NCBI GenBank assembly: GCA_002726595.1
Contig: PBTO01000092.1
Span: forward strand, 1-32,380
Direction of reading: 5' to 3'
Origin: Gammaproteobacteria bacterium
Lineage (GTDB): Bacteria; Pseudomonadota; Gammaproteobacteria; Pseudomonadales; Pseudohongiellaceae
Length of the DNA: 32,380 nt
The notes beneath the pieces are model-generated. The model did not search any database and was not told where the DNA came from. It saw only the letters and a program-made list of their open reading frames with translations. Shown one piece after another: positions 19,666 through 28,641 of this stretch; within the stretch, counting starts at the first letter, position 1, and each line of letters starts with the position of its first letter. Both the position numbers and the translations under genes were made by a program.

Positions 19666-20082
19666 TTACTTTTGAATCAAAGGGAGTGATTGAGCTTTCC
19701 ATTCCGTCAGGCCGCCAGCTAATCTGACCACCTGGGGAAATCCAGCCTGTTGTAATTTCTTACAGGCATCGGTCGATTGATGTCCCACTTTACAAACGAC
19801 TACTACCGGTTTCTCTTTGTGCTTGTTTAGCTCCGTAATCCGCTGGTCCAGTTTCACCAGCGGAATATTAATGGAGTCCACCACATGACCGCTTTCGAAT
19901 TCCTTTTTGTCCCTGACATCGACAACAATGGCATCAGAGCGATTGATCAGCATAACAGCAGCCTGAGGGCCCACTGCCTCACTACTGGTGCGTTGATGAT
20001 AGAATATCAGGGCGGCCACTATAATCAGCCACATCCCGGACAAAGCCCAGTGATTCCCCAGAAATTCAACAAATTGAGCCAT
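19666..20082 (-). CDS. Membrane-anchored rhodanese-like domain protein
   Basis: N-terminal TM segment; AIVVDVRDKKEFESGHV, VVVCKVGHQS active-site loop. Confidence 0.9.
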   Translation of the reverse strand: MAQFVEFLGNHWALSGMWLIIVAALIFYHQRTSSEAVGPQAAVMLINRSDAIVVDVRDKKEFESGHVVDSINIPLVKLDQRITELNKHKEKPVVVVCKVGHQSTDACKKLQQAGFPQVVRLAGGLTEWKAQSLPLIQK

Positions 20083-20349
20083 CGTTAGATTGGTAAACCC
20101 GGGCGCACCCGGCCCGTCTATAAAAAAGGCAAGCAGTATACACGGCTAACCGAGATATTTCACCAGTACACTTGTCCGAGTGAGCATGATCACTCACGCT
20201 ATAGACGTAATAGCTCGCTCGCGAGTAGCTAACGGTCAATAGAGAAGTAATCTCGAGCAAGCTGACGAGTCCGATCCCGACTCGATGCTCATCCTCTCTC
20301 CCTCCCAAAATTCTCACGACAAGCCTCTGCCGACCCACCAATGCTGGAA

Positions 20350-20459
20350 GACATGAGTTCTATATTCCTTACAGAGACCGTCGCCAGCAGGGATGCTGGC
20401 GCCGAGCTTACAAGGACGTATTCACAGCGTGTCGCTGTAAGGAATATAGAATTCATGTC
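20350..20459. repeat. Nested inverted-repeat element upstream of gpmI (REP/MITE-like)
   Basis: Outer arms gacatgagttctatattccttacag (20350-20374) / ctgtaaggaatatagaattcatgtc (20435-20459), 24 of 25 paired; inner hairpin cgccagca-ggga-tgctggcg (20382-20401). Confidence 0.75.
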
Positions 20460-20604
20460 CGGCACCGCTTCGCCTTAAAGCTTACGGAGAATTCGAACCA
20501 CTCGCTATAAAAACCCGATTAAAGGATAATACCCCCGCCGACAAAGAGCCTTCACAGCCCCAGACATATCAACTACCGCTGACAGGAATCACCAGCATAA
20601 CCAC

Positions 20605-22182
20605 ATGACACCAGCAAACAGGAAAACCGCTCTCTTACTCATCCTCGATGGCTGGGGCCATCGTGAAGCAACCGAAAACAATGCAATTCACGCCGCCAAT
20701 AGCCCAGTATGGGATGAACTTTGGGCGACCCGCCCGCACACACTTATAAATACCTCGGGCACGGCCGTGGGTCTGCCGGCCGGACAGATGGGAAATTCCG
20801 AAGTCGGTCACATGAACCTCGGTGCCGGTCGCGTTGTTTTCCAAAGCCTGACACGAATCGACAACGCCATCGCTGACCGATCCTTCTTCAGCAATTCAGC
20901 CTTGATCGAGGCAGTGGACAAAGCCGTCGGCACGAACAAGGCGGTCCACCTGTTGGGATTAATGTCACCTGGCGGCATCCACAGTCATGACGATCAGATC
21001 ATGGCCATGATCGAGCTGGCCCAGCAGCGCGGTGCGAGACAGGTCTATCTTCATGCCTTTCTTGACGGTCGCGATACACCACCACGTAGTGCCCTGACTT
21101 CATTGCAGCGCGCCGAGCAAACGCTGCGTGAAAATAGCCGTGGTCGGGTGGCTTCCATTATTGGTCGTTTCTATGCAATGGATCGGGATAATCGCTGGGA
21201 TCGCATACAACCGGCCTATGAATTGCTTACCGAATGCAAGGCTGACTTCAGTTCTGATAATGTCACTGATGCCCTTAATGCTGCCTACGCACGGGGTGAA
21301 GATGACGAATTTGTGCAGGCCACAACCATAACCGGAAAAGAGGACGAGGCTGTTGCCATCAACTCCGGCGATAGCGTTATCTTCATGAATTTTCGCGCCG
21401 ACCGGGCGCGGGAAATTACGCGGGCATTGACGGCCGCCAAATTTGTCGGATTCGTACGCAACAAAGTTCCGGCACTGGCCGAGTTCGTCATGCTCACCGA
21501 TTATGCCGCCGACTTAAATGCACGCTGTGCCTTTCCATCGCAGGAACTGAACAACGTATTGGGTGAGTACCTGGCCGAACTGGGTAAGACCCAGCTTAGA
21601 ATCGCAGAAACCGAAAAATATGCCCATGTCACTTTCTTCTTTAACGGTGGCAGAGAAGAACCGTTCGCATTGGAGACGCGCACATTAATTCCTTCGCCGA
21701 AAGTAAAAACCTACGACCTGCAGCCGGAAATGAGCGCATTCGAAGTAACCGACAAGCTGGTCGAAGCAATCACCTCTGGTGACTACGATGCCATTATTTG
21801 TAACTACGCCAACGGCGATATGGTGGGTCATACCGGTAACTTCGACGCATCGGTAAAGGCAGTGGAAGCGGTGGATAAATGTTTGGGCAGAATTGTTAAG
21901 ACAATAGAGGAATCCGGCGCTGAACTTTTAATCACAGCAGACCACGGCAACGTGGAACAGATGGTAGACCCAACAACCGGACAGCCTCTCACTTCGCACA
22001 CCAACGGCCCGGTGCCACTGATTTATGTTGGAACAGCGGCCGCAGAGTTTAAGGAAAACGGTGCGCTGTCTGATATTGCTCCCACGTTACTGAGACTGAT
22101 GAATCTTCCCGTCCCGGAACAAATGACAGGCACTCCTCTGCTTGATTTTACCGACAGGAAATCAATGCAAGTCAATAGCTAG
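20605..22182 (+). CDS. gpmI: 2,3-bisphosphoglycerate-independent phosphoglycerate mutase
   Basis: [65 protein letters not shown]. Confidence 0.97.
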   Translation: MTPANRKTALLLILDGWGHREATENNAIHAANSPVWDELWATRPHTLINTSGTAVGLPAGQMGNSEVGHMNLGAGRVVFQSLTRIDNAIADRSFFSNSALIEAVDKAVGTNKAVHLLGLMSPGGIHSHDDQIMAMIELAQQRGARQVYLHAFLDGRDTPPRSALTSLQRAEQTLRENSRGRVASIIGRFYAMDRDNRWDRIQPAYELLTECKADFSSDNVTDALNAAYARGEDDEFVQATTITGKEDEAVAINSGDSVIFMNFRADRAREITRALTAAKFVGFVRNKVPALAEFVMLTDYAADLNARCAFPSQELNNVLGEYLAELGKTQLRIAETEKYAHVTFFFNGGREEPFALETRTLIPSPKVKTYDLQPEMSAFEVTDKLVEAITSGDYDAIICNYANGDMVGHTGNFDASVKAVEAVDKCLGRIVKTIEESGAELLITADHGNVEQMVDPTTGQPLTSHTNGPVPLIYVGTAAAEFKENGALSDIAPTLLRLMNLPVPEQMTGTPLLDFTDRKSMQVNS

Positions 22183-22198
22183 CCCCAGGGTATCGTTA

Positions 22199-23353
22199 AT
22201 GGAAAAGCCGGTTAAAAATTGCGTTTGTTTTGGTTTTGTAATCGTGGTGAGTCTGTCTACTGCAACTCAGGGCGCCGAGCAGAATGGCAACCCGCAGCAG
22301 GAATTGGAACAGGTTAATACCGCCATCGAGGAAATTCAGTCCTGGCTGACAGATGCCAATTCGCAACAGACAGTCGAAGAACAAACCCTGCGCACTACCG
22401 AAATTACCATCAACGAAACCAGTCTGTCGATTAGCAACACTCAGAAATCTATTGACCAACTGGAAAATGAACTAAGTGCACTGAGAACAAGAATCTCAGA
22501 ACTGGATCAGGCCAGAACCAACCAGACTCATTTGCTCGAGCAGGCAATTCGTTCTGCCTATATGAGCGGTGAAAGAAATTATTTGAAACTGATTCTGAAT
22601 CAGGAAGATGTGGCGCTGGGCTCGAGAATGGCTGAATACTACAAACACTTTAACCAATCCCGCGTCGAGCAGATTGAAAACTACGAGGGCACACTGCAGG
22701 AACTGGCCCAAACCCGCACCGAGCTGGAAACCACAGCCAATATACTGAACCAGAATCAAGCAGAGCTGAACCAACAAAGGCAAGCCCTGGCTGCAACGCG
22801 GGAAGCGAGGGTACTGGCATTGGCGGAGCTACAAACAGCAATCGTCAGCCGTGGTCAGGAACTGGAACAACTGGTTAGCAACCAGGCGGATCTGGAGGCG
22901 CTCATCCAACAGATCGAGCTCGCCAGACAGCGAATTCCAGCATTGGATGAACGAATTCCGTTTGTTGAGCAGCGTGGCAATTTACCGCGGCCGCTGGCCG
23001 GTCGTCTTGTCTACGGATTTGGCTCTCCCTATGGCAACGGCAATCTGCAGCGTCAGGGTATTGGTATTTATGCGGAAGAAGGTGCACAGGTGCGAGCTGT
23101 ACATGGCGGCCGGGTACTATTCGCCAATTGGCTACAGGGCTCGGGTCTGCTGCTCATTCTCGATCATGGCGACGGTTACATGAGTCTGTATGGGGCAAAC
23201 CAATCCCTGCTGAACAAGGCGGGTGACTGGGTTAATACCGGCGATGCAATCGCCACCGCGGGCGATTCGGGCAACAGAGATCAGGTTGCGCTGTATTTTG
23301 AGATTCGCCTGCGTGGCCAGGCCCAGGATCCGGCGATCTGGCTGGGCGACTGA
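22199..23353 (+). CDS. envC: Murein hydrolase activator EnvC-like (coiled coil plus LytM/M23 domain)
   Basis: Long coiled coil then M23 domain (GNLPRPLAGRLVYGFG, VRAVHGGRVLFANWLQGSGLLLILDHGDGYMSLYGAN); ATG at 22199 preferred over 22142, which overlaps gpmI. Confidence 0.9.
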   Translation: MEKPVKNCVCFGFVIVVSLSTATQGAEQNGNPQQELEQVNTAIEEIQSWLTDANSQQTVEEQTLRTTEITINETSLSISNTQKSIDQLENELSALRTRISELDQARTNQTHLLEQAIRSAYMSGERNYLKLILNQEDVALGSRMAEYYKHFNQSRVEQIENYEGTLQELAQTRTELETTANILNQNQAELNQQRQALAATREARVLALAELQTAIVSRGQELEQLVSNQADLEALIQQIELARQRIPALDERIPFVEQRGNLPRPLAGRLVYGFGSPYGNGNLQRQGIGIYAEEGAQVRAVHGGRVLFANWLQGSGLLLILDHGDGYMSLYGANQSLLNKAGDWVNTGDAIATAGDSGNRDQVALYFEIRLRGQAQDPAIWLGD

Positions 23354-23547
23354 ATCCGACCCTGATAAGCCGTTTCCAGAAAATATCCCACTTATTTCCC
23401 TACAGGCCTGATTCTGACCCGTTTTCTTTGAACTCGATCCTGTAAACCGCCAATTCGGCGAAACAATAATTGCCTAAACTGAAAGAAACTGAAACTATAT
23501 ACCCACATCTAGTTTGAGAAGCACAACAAAAACCTCGGGAATTATTT

Positions 23548-24906
23548 ATGATCATCTTGCAACGCACGGCGAAGAACCTGTTAAGCCCCGCGCTGACTGG
23601 CCTCATGGCACTTTTCATGGCGCTTTTCATGAGTATTTCGACAGCTGTTTTAGCCCAGGAAGCCCAGGGGCCGCTTCCCCTCGATGAAGTGAGAATGTTT
23701 ACCGAGGCGCTGGACCGCATTCGAATGTCCTATGTTGAGGAAATCGATGATAAGACCCTGCTGGAGAATGCCATCCGCGGCATGTTATCTGGCCTGGACC
23801 CCCACTCCGCCTACATGGCTGGCAATGATTTCGATAACTTGCAGGAAACCACAACCGGCCAGTTTGGTGGGCTGGGTATCGAAGTGGGAAGAGAGAACGG
23901 ATTCATCAAGGTGATCAGCCCGATCGACGACACACCCGCTGACAAGGCAGGCATTCGGGCCGGTGATCTGATCATCCAGATCGACAACAGGCCACTGCAG
24001 GAAATATTGCCCGAGGAGGCCGCGGGAATGATGCGCGGCGAGCCCGGCACCGATGTAACTGTCACTATTTCCCGTGATGGCAGAGAACCATTCGATCTGA
24101 CCATTACGCGCGAAGTCATCGCCATCGCCAGCGTACGCAGCCGGATGCTCGAAGAGGGTTATGCCTATATTCGGCTTTCCCAGTTCCGGTTAAACACCGG
24201 TGATGAGTTGGAAGAAGAACTGGAAGAGTTATACGCCGAACACGGCGACCTGAACGGGATCGTTCTGGATCTACGTAATAATCCCGGTGGAATTTTACAG
24301 GCTTCGGTCAAAGTAGTTGATGCCTTCATCACCGAAGGCAAGATCGTTTACACCGAAGGACGCCTGAGCGAAACCAATATGGAATTTTCCGCAAGTCGCG
24401 ATAACCCGGGCAGAGATACACCGCTGGTAGTACTGATCAATGGCGGCTCTGCATCAGCTTCAGAGATCGTCGCCGGCGCATTGCAGGACCATGGTCGTGC
24501 CATCATCATGGGGACGCGAAGTTTCGGCAAGGGCTCAGTACAGACTGTACTGCCGCTGGATGAACGGCGTGCGATCAAGCTCACCACCTCTTTATATTTT
24601 ACCCCTGGCGGACGTTCAATTCAGGCCCAGGGAATTGTTCCAGACATCGAAGTCGGTGAGGCGCTGGTGACAAGACGGTCACGCAATGTAGCCCAATACA
24701 ATGAAGCCGACCTGGCTGGCCGCCTCGACAACGGTAATGATGAAGAGGCCGTGACCGAAATGCAGGAAGCACTCATATCAGCCGAGCAGGTTCTGGTCAA
24801 CGACTACCCGCTTAACGAAGCATTGAATTTGCTGAAAGGGATTAACGCGTTTCAACCACCGAACGCGGCTCCCAGGTCCGGGTCTTTTGCCCAGCGCCAG
24901 AACTAG
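23548..24906 (+). CDS. ctpA: Carboxyl-terminal processing protease (S41 family)
   Basis: PDZ domain, LRNNPGGILQASVKV, NGGSASASEIVAGALQDHGRAIIMGTRSFGKGSVQT. Confidence 0.95.
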   Translation: MIILQRTAKNLLSPALTGLMALFMALFMSISTAVLAQEAQGPLPLDEVRMFTEALDRIRMSYVEEIDDKTLLENAIRGMLSGLDPHSAYMAGNDFDNLQETTTGQFGGLGIEVGRENGFIKVISPIDDTPADKAGIRAGDLIIQIDNRPLQEILPEEAAGMMRGEPGTDVTVTISRDGREPFDLTITREVIAIASVRSRMLEEGYAYIRLSQFRLNTGDELEEELEELYAEHGDLNGIVLDLRNNPGGILQASVKVVDAFITEGKIVYTEGRLSETNMEFSASRDNPGRDTPLVVLINGGSASASEIVAGALQDHGRAIIMGTRSFGKGSVQTVLPLDERRAIKLTTSLYFTPGGRSIQAQGIVPDIEVGEALVTRRSRNVAQYNEADLAGRLDNGNDEEAVTEMQEALISAEQVLVNDYPLNEALNLLKGINAFQPPNAAPRSGSFAQRQN

Positions 24907-25174
24907 TACCTCGACCAGGGTTAATTTTGGAGTGCAGAGTTCACCAGTATGTTCAGTGTAAGGCGCAGTGACGCAGGCCTAGCACCGCTAAGTCAAGTTG
25001 CTGCAACGCCACAATGGACATACTGGTGAACTCCCGAAGGGCGGGCCTCTCAGCATTCATCTGCTGCGTTGCTTTCGCTTGATGGAGCGCAGGCTACGAC
25101 GGCGCGAAAGCGCCTTGCATCTAAACGCTGAGAGACCCGCTGCACCCGAAACTTAACCCTGGTCGAGGTACTAG
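24903..25174. repeat. MITE-like composite palindrome, about 272 bp, overlapping the ctpA stop codon
   Basis: Perfect 22-bp outer arms ctagtacctcgaccagggttaa (24903-24924) / ttaaccctggtcgaggtactag (25153-25174); inner arms agttcaccagtatgt (24938-24952) / acatactggtgaact (25018-25032) and gcgggcctctcagc...gctttcgc (25041-25078) / gcgaaagc...gctgagagacccgc (25104-25140). Confidence 0.85.
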
Positions 25175-25187
25175 GGCACCGCTAAAC

Positions 25188-25211
25188 AGGCCTACTCAAT
25201 TGAGTAGGCCT
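25188..25211. terminator. Perfect 24-bp palindrome between convergent ctpA and hisF; possible bidirectional terminator
   Basis: aggcctactcaattgagtaggcct; no strong U-tract, so function uncertain. Confidence 0.4.
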
Positions 25212-25249
25212 AAATCGAAGCAAGACTGGAAAAATCACGTCGATACAAA

Positions 25250-26023
25250 TCACTGACGCACTTCGATGCCGTTGTCAGCCATATACGCCTTGGCTTCCTG
25301 GATCGAATATTCCTGGAAGTGGAAAATCGATGCAGCCAGGACGGCATCCGCCTCGCCTTCGATTACTCCATCAACCAGGTGCTGCAAATTTCCAACCCCG
25401 CCTGACGCGATGATAGGAACAGACACGGCATTGCTCACTGCTTTGGTAAGCACCAGATCGAATCCTATTTTGGTGCCATCCCGGTCCATGCTGGTTAGCA
25501 GTATCTCCCCGGCCCCATAATCCACCATGCGTTTTACCCAGTCGATGGCATCCAGTCCGGTTGGGTTACGCCCACCGTGGGTAAAGATTTCCCATTTCGA
25601 CTCTTCCCCGCCGTTTGACACCTGCTTTGCATCCACCGCCACCACGATGCATTGCGAGCCGAAGCGCTCGGCTGCCTCACGGACAAACTCAGGATTTGAA
25701 ACCGCGGCTGTATTGATGCCAACTTTATCCGCACCGGCATTTAACATGGTACGAATATCATCCAGTGTACGAATGCCGCCGCCTACTGTGAGTGGAATAA
25801 ACACCTGGCTGGCAATGGCCTCCACCGTGTGCACCGTGGTATCCCTGCCTTCATGGCTGGCAGTAATGTCGAGAAAAGTAATCTCATCGGCACCGGCATC
25901 GCTGTAGCGCTTCGATACTTCGACCGGATCACCGGCATCACGAATATCGAGAAATTTGACACCCTTGACCACACGACCTTTCTCGCAATCCAGGCAGGGA
26001 ATTATGCGTTTAGCCAATGCCAT
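25250..26023 (-). CDS. hisF: Imidazole glycerol phosphate synthase subunit HisF
   Basis: [48 protein letters not shown]. Confidence 0.97.
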   Translation of the reverse strand: MALAKRIIPCLDCEKGRVVKGVKFLDIRDAGDPVEVSKRYSDAGADEITFLDITASHEGRDTTVHTVEAIASQVFIPLTVGGGIRTLDDIRTMLNAGADKVGINTAAVSNPEFVREAAERFGSQCIVVAVDAKQVSNGGEESKWEIFTHGGRNPTGLDAIDWVKRMVDYGAGEILLTSMDRDGTKIGFDLVLTKAVSNAVSVPIIASGGVGNLQHLVDGVIEGEADAVLAASIFHFQEYSIQEAKAYMADNGIEVRQ

Positions 26024-26084
26024 GTTCTTCCACTCCTGTTAAATGGATTCTTCAGATGTAGCGTGATTTGTTTCAGTGTATTTG

Positions 26085-26825
26085 CTACCGATCACAATAG
26101 GCCTGAGCCTCGGTTATATCGAGTGTGTCTTCGTAAATAGCCCGGCCGGTAATCGCGCCCATGATGCCCGCGCCAGTTGCGGTTTGACACGCCGCTTTCA
26201 GGGCAACAAGGTCGGCAAGTTTCGCAATACCGCCCGAGGCAATAATCGGTATCTGGGATTGCTCTGCCAGATCGACTGTTGCCGCAAGATTGATGCCCTG
26301 CATCATGCCGTCGCGAGAAATATCGGTGTACACGATTGCCTGCACGCCGTAGTCGGAAAATTTCTTTGCCAATTCTACAGCAGTCAAATCAGATACATCG
26401 GCCCAGCCTTCGGTAGCGACTTTGCCATCGACTGCGTCCAGCCCGACAATTACTTTGTCAGGAAACGCACTGCAGGCCAGCTTGACAAATTCCGGCTGCT
26501 TCACCGCCTGGGTGCCAATTATCACATAGCTGACTCCGGCCTTAAGGTAAAACTCGATGCTTTCCAGATCGCGAATTCCGCCGCCAATTTGAATCGGCAA
26601 GGTAGGGTATTGCCGGGCTATGGCAGTGACAATTTCACCGTTTACCGGCGTGCCGGCGAAGGCCCCGTTTAGATCCACCACATGCAGACGCCGCGCACCC
26701 TTTTCAAGCCAGTGTCCGGCCATCGACACCGGATTATCGGAGAACACGGTAGAGTCATCCATACGGCCCTGTCGCAGACGCACGCATTGGCCATCTTTTA
26801 AATCGATTGCTGGAATAACTAACAT
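26085..26825 (-). CDS. hisA: Phosphoribosylformimino-5-aminoimidazole carboxamide ribotide isomerase HisA
   Basis: [44 protein letters not shown]; start trimmed to 26825 because the longer ORF reads into the upstream repeat. Confidence 0.96.
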   Translation of the reverse strand: MLVIPAIDLKDGQCVRLRQGRMDDSTVFSDNPVSMAGHWLEKGARRLHVVDLNGAFAGTPVNGEIVTAIARQYPTLPIQIGGGIRDLESIEFYLKAGVSYVIIGTQAVKQPEFVKLACSAFPDKVIVGLDAVDGKVATEGWADVSDLTAVELAKKFSDYGVQAIVYTDISRDGMMQGINLAATVDLAEQSQIPIIASGGIAKLADLVALKAACQTATGAGIMGAITGRAIYEDTLDITEAQAYCDR

Positions 26826-26865
26826 CTGGTTCCGGCTATTACAGAAATATGCATTGCATCCCCTT

Positions 26866-27011
26866 CTAGCAGGCTGTTGAAAAACTCTCAGGTCGCGCAA
26901 TACTGCGTTAAAAACTGGCTCAAAATGCTCATTTACTACGTGTAAACTCCGCTTTTTCGCCAGATTTTGCCTTGTCTTGCACGACCTGAAAGCTTTTCAA
27001 CAACCTGCTAG
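26866..27011. repeat. MITE-like inverted-repeat element, about 146 bp, between hisH and hisA
   Basis: Arms ctagcaggctgttgaaaaactctcaggtcgcgcaa (26866-26900) and ttgcacgacctgaaagcttttcaacaacctgctag (27011 end) are nearly perfect reverse complements; CTAG at both ends. Confidence 0.83.
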
Positions 27012-27053
27012 GGGGTCTCTATAAAAACGATACCTTAAGTCACAAACTGATTG

Positions 27054-27710
27054 TCAGCTTGTACCGTCCCACCGTAAAAAATTCCTTAACAAAGTTAATC
27101 CGGCATGCTGGCTTTTTTCGGGATGAAACTGTGTCGCAAAAATATTGTCATCTGCCAGACTTGCCACGATATCTGTACCGTAATTGGTTACGCCCGTTAC
27201 CATTTCCTGCTTATCGGTATACACATAATAACTGTGTACAAAATAGAAGCGACTGTTGTCAGGCACATCCTGCCATAAGGGGTGAGCGCGAACCTGATTT
27301 ACTTCATTCCACCCCATGTGGGGAACCTTTAACCGTTCGCCGCCTTCGTCTTTCAGCTCGTCGCCAAAATACCGTACTTCACCCTGCACAAATCCGAGAC
27401 AAACCACACCGGCATTTTCCTCGCTGCGCAGCATCAACGCCTGCATACCGACACAAATTGCCAATACCGGCTTACAGCGGATGGCATCCCCGACAATCTT
27501 GTCCACATCGAGACGTAATATCTCCGCCATGCAATCACGAATCGCACCCACGCCGGGAAAGATAACGCGATCGGCGTTGGCGATTTTCTGCGCATCGGAT
27601 GTGACGATGACGGCAACATCATCACCGGATTGGGATCCGACAAACTCCACCGCTTTTGCAACAGAATGGAGATTGCCCATGCCGTAATCGATGACTGCAA
27701 TTTTATTCAA
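27054..27710 (-). CDS. hisH: Imidazole glycerol phosphate synthase glutaminase subunit HisH
   Basis: [47 protein letters not shown]. Confidence 0.96.
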   Translation of the reverse strand: MNKIAVIDYGMGNLHSVAKAVEFVGSQSGDDVAVIVTSDAQKIANADRVIFPGVGAIRDCMAEILRLDVDKIVGDAIRCKPVLAICVGMQALMLRSEENAGVVCLGFVQGEVRYFGDELKDEGGERLKVPHMGWNEVNQVRAHPLWQDVPDNSRFYFVHSYYVYTDKQEMVTGVTNYGTDIVASLADDNIFATQFHPEKSQHAGLTLLRNFLRWDGTS

Positions 27711-27733
27711 TGCGCTGAGGCCTGTGTATTTCT

Positions 27734-28333
27734 CTAAAGGGAGCCTTTAGTTGATGGAATTACATCGCTGGCTCTGGGATCGGTTTCAATTGCCATCCTG
27801 ACCGCCCGCCCGAAAGCCTTGAATAGTGTTTCAATCTGATGGTGGGCATTGTTACCGCGAATATTGTCCATATGCAGAGTCACCAACGCATGGTTCACAA
27901 AACCCTGAAAAAATTCATGGAACAGATCCACATCGAAACTTCCTACTGCACCGCGGGCAAATTGCACTTTGTATTCAAGACCAGATCGGCCGGAAAAATC
28001 GATAACAACACGAGACAGCGCTTCATCCAGTGGCACATAGGCATGACCATAGCGGCGGATACCGGTTCGATCCAGTGCCTTGTCAAAGGCCTGGCCCAGC
28101 GTAATTCCAATATCTTCTACTGTATGGTGGGCATCGATTTCCAGATCACCGGTTGCCTTGATGGTTAGATCCACCAGACCATGGCGAGCGATTTGATCGA
28201 GCATGTGATCAAGAAATGGCAGGCCGGTTTCGGCCTCGAGTTTACCACTGCCATCCAGATTCACCGACACCGTAATCTGGGTCTCTTTAGTATTGCGCTC
28301 TACACTGGCTTGTCGCGGGGATGGATTGGACAT
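27734..28333 (-). CDS. hisB: Imidazoleglycerol-phosphate dehydratase HisB
   Basis: [49 protein letters not shown]. Confidence 0.97.
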   Translation of the reverse strand: MSNPSPRQASVERNTKETQITVSVNLDGSGKLEAETGLPFLDHMLDQIARHGLVDLTIKATGDLEIDAHHTVEDIGITLGQAFDKALDRTGIRRYGHAYVPLDEALSRVVIDFSGRSGLEYKVQFARGAVGSFDVDLFHEFFQGFVNHALVTLHMDNIRGNNAHHQIETLFKAFGRAVRMAIETDPRASDVIPSTKGSL

Positions 28334-28641
28334 GAAACTACCTTGTGCGTGTCAGCAGACTGGGGACGCCACTGCCGGGAACAGAAACCTGGCCCGATTG
28401 TAGGAAAAGAGCGCATTATAATGCCCGTTGCAGACCAAATAAAGCTATAAACTAGGGTACCTCTGAATAATGGCATATGATCTCTGGATTACAGGCTGAT
28501 TCGCAATCATTGCGATGCCATATACAGTAACGGCGATTAATCTACCGCGCCGTGCATGTACTATCCGCTTCCGGTAAACTAAGCTACTTGAGAACCTAGG
28601 GCGAATAACAATCAAGATTGGGTGTTTTCTGAAAACCGGCT

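Noticed and set aside
20066-20341. 91 aa minus-strand ORF upstream of the rhodanese gene
   Set aside because: Lies in palindrome-rich intergenic sequence and has no coherent protein features.
22142-22198. Upstream start of envC ([19 protein letters not shown])
   Set aside because: Overlaps the gpmI 3' end; the ATG at 22199 gives a normal signal-like N-terminus.
26826-26900. N-terminal extension of hisA ([25 protein letters not shown])
   Set aside because: Derived from translation through the inverted-repeat element; canonical HisA begins [12 protein letters not shown] at 26825.
27059-27565. 168 aa plus-strand ORF over hisH
   Set aside because: Antisense to hisH; Arg/His/Pro-rich shadow ORF.
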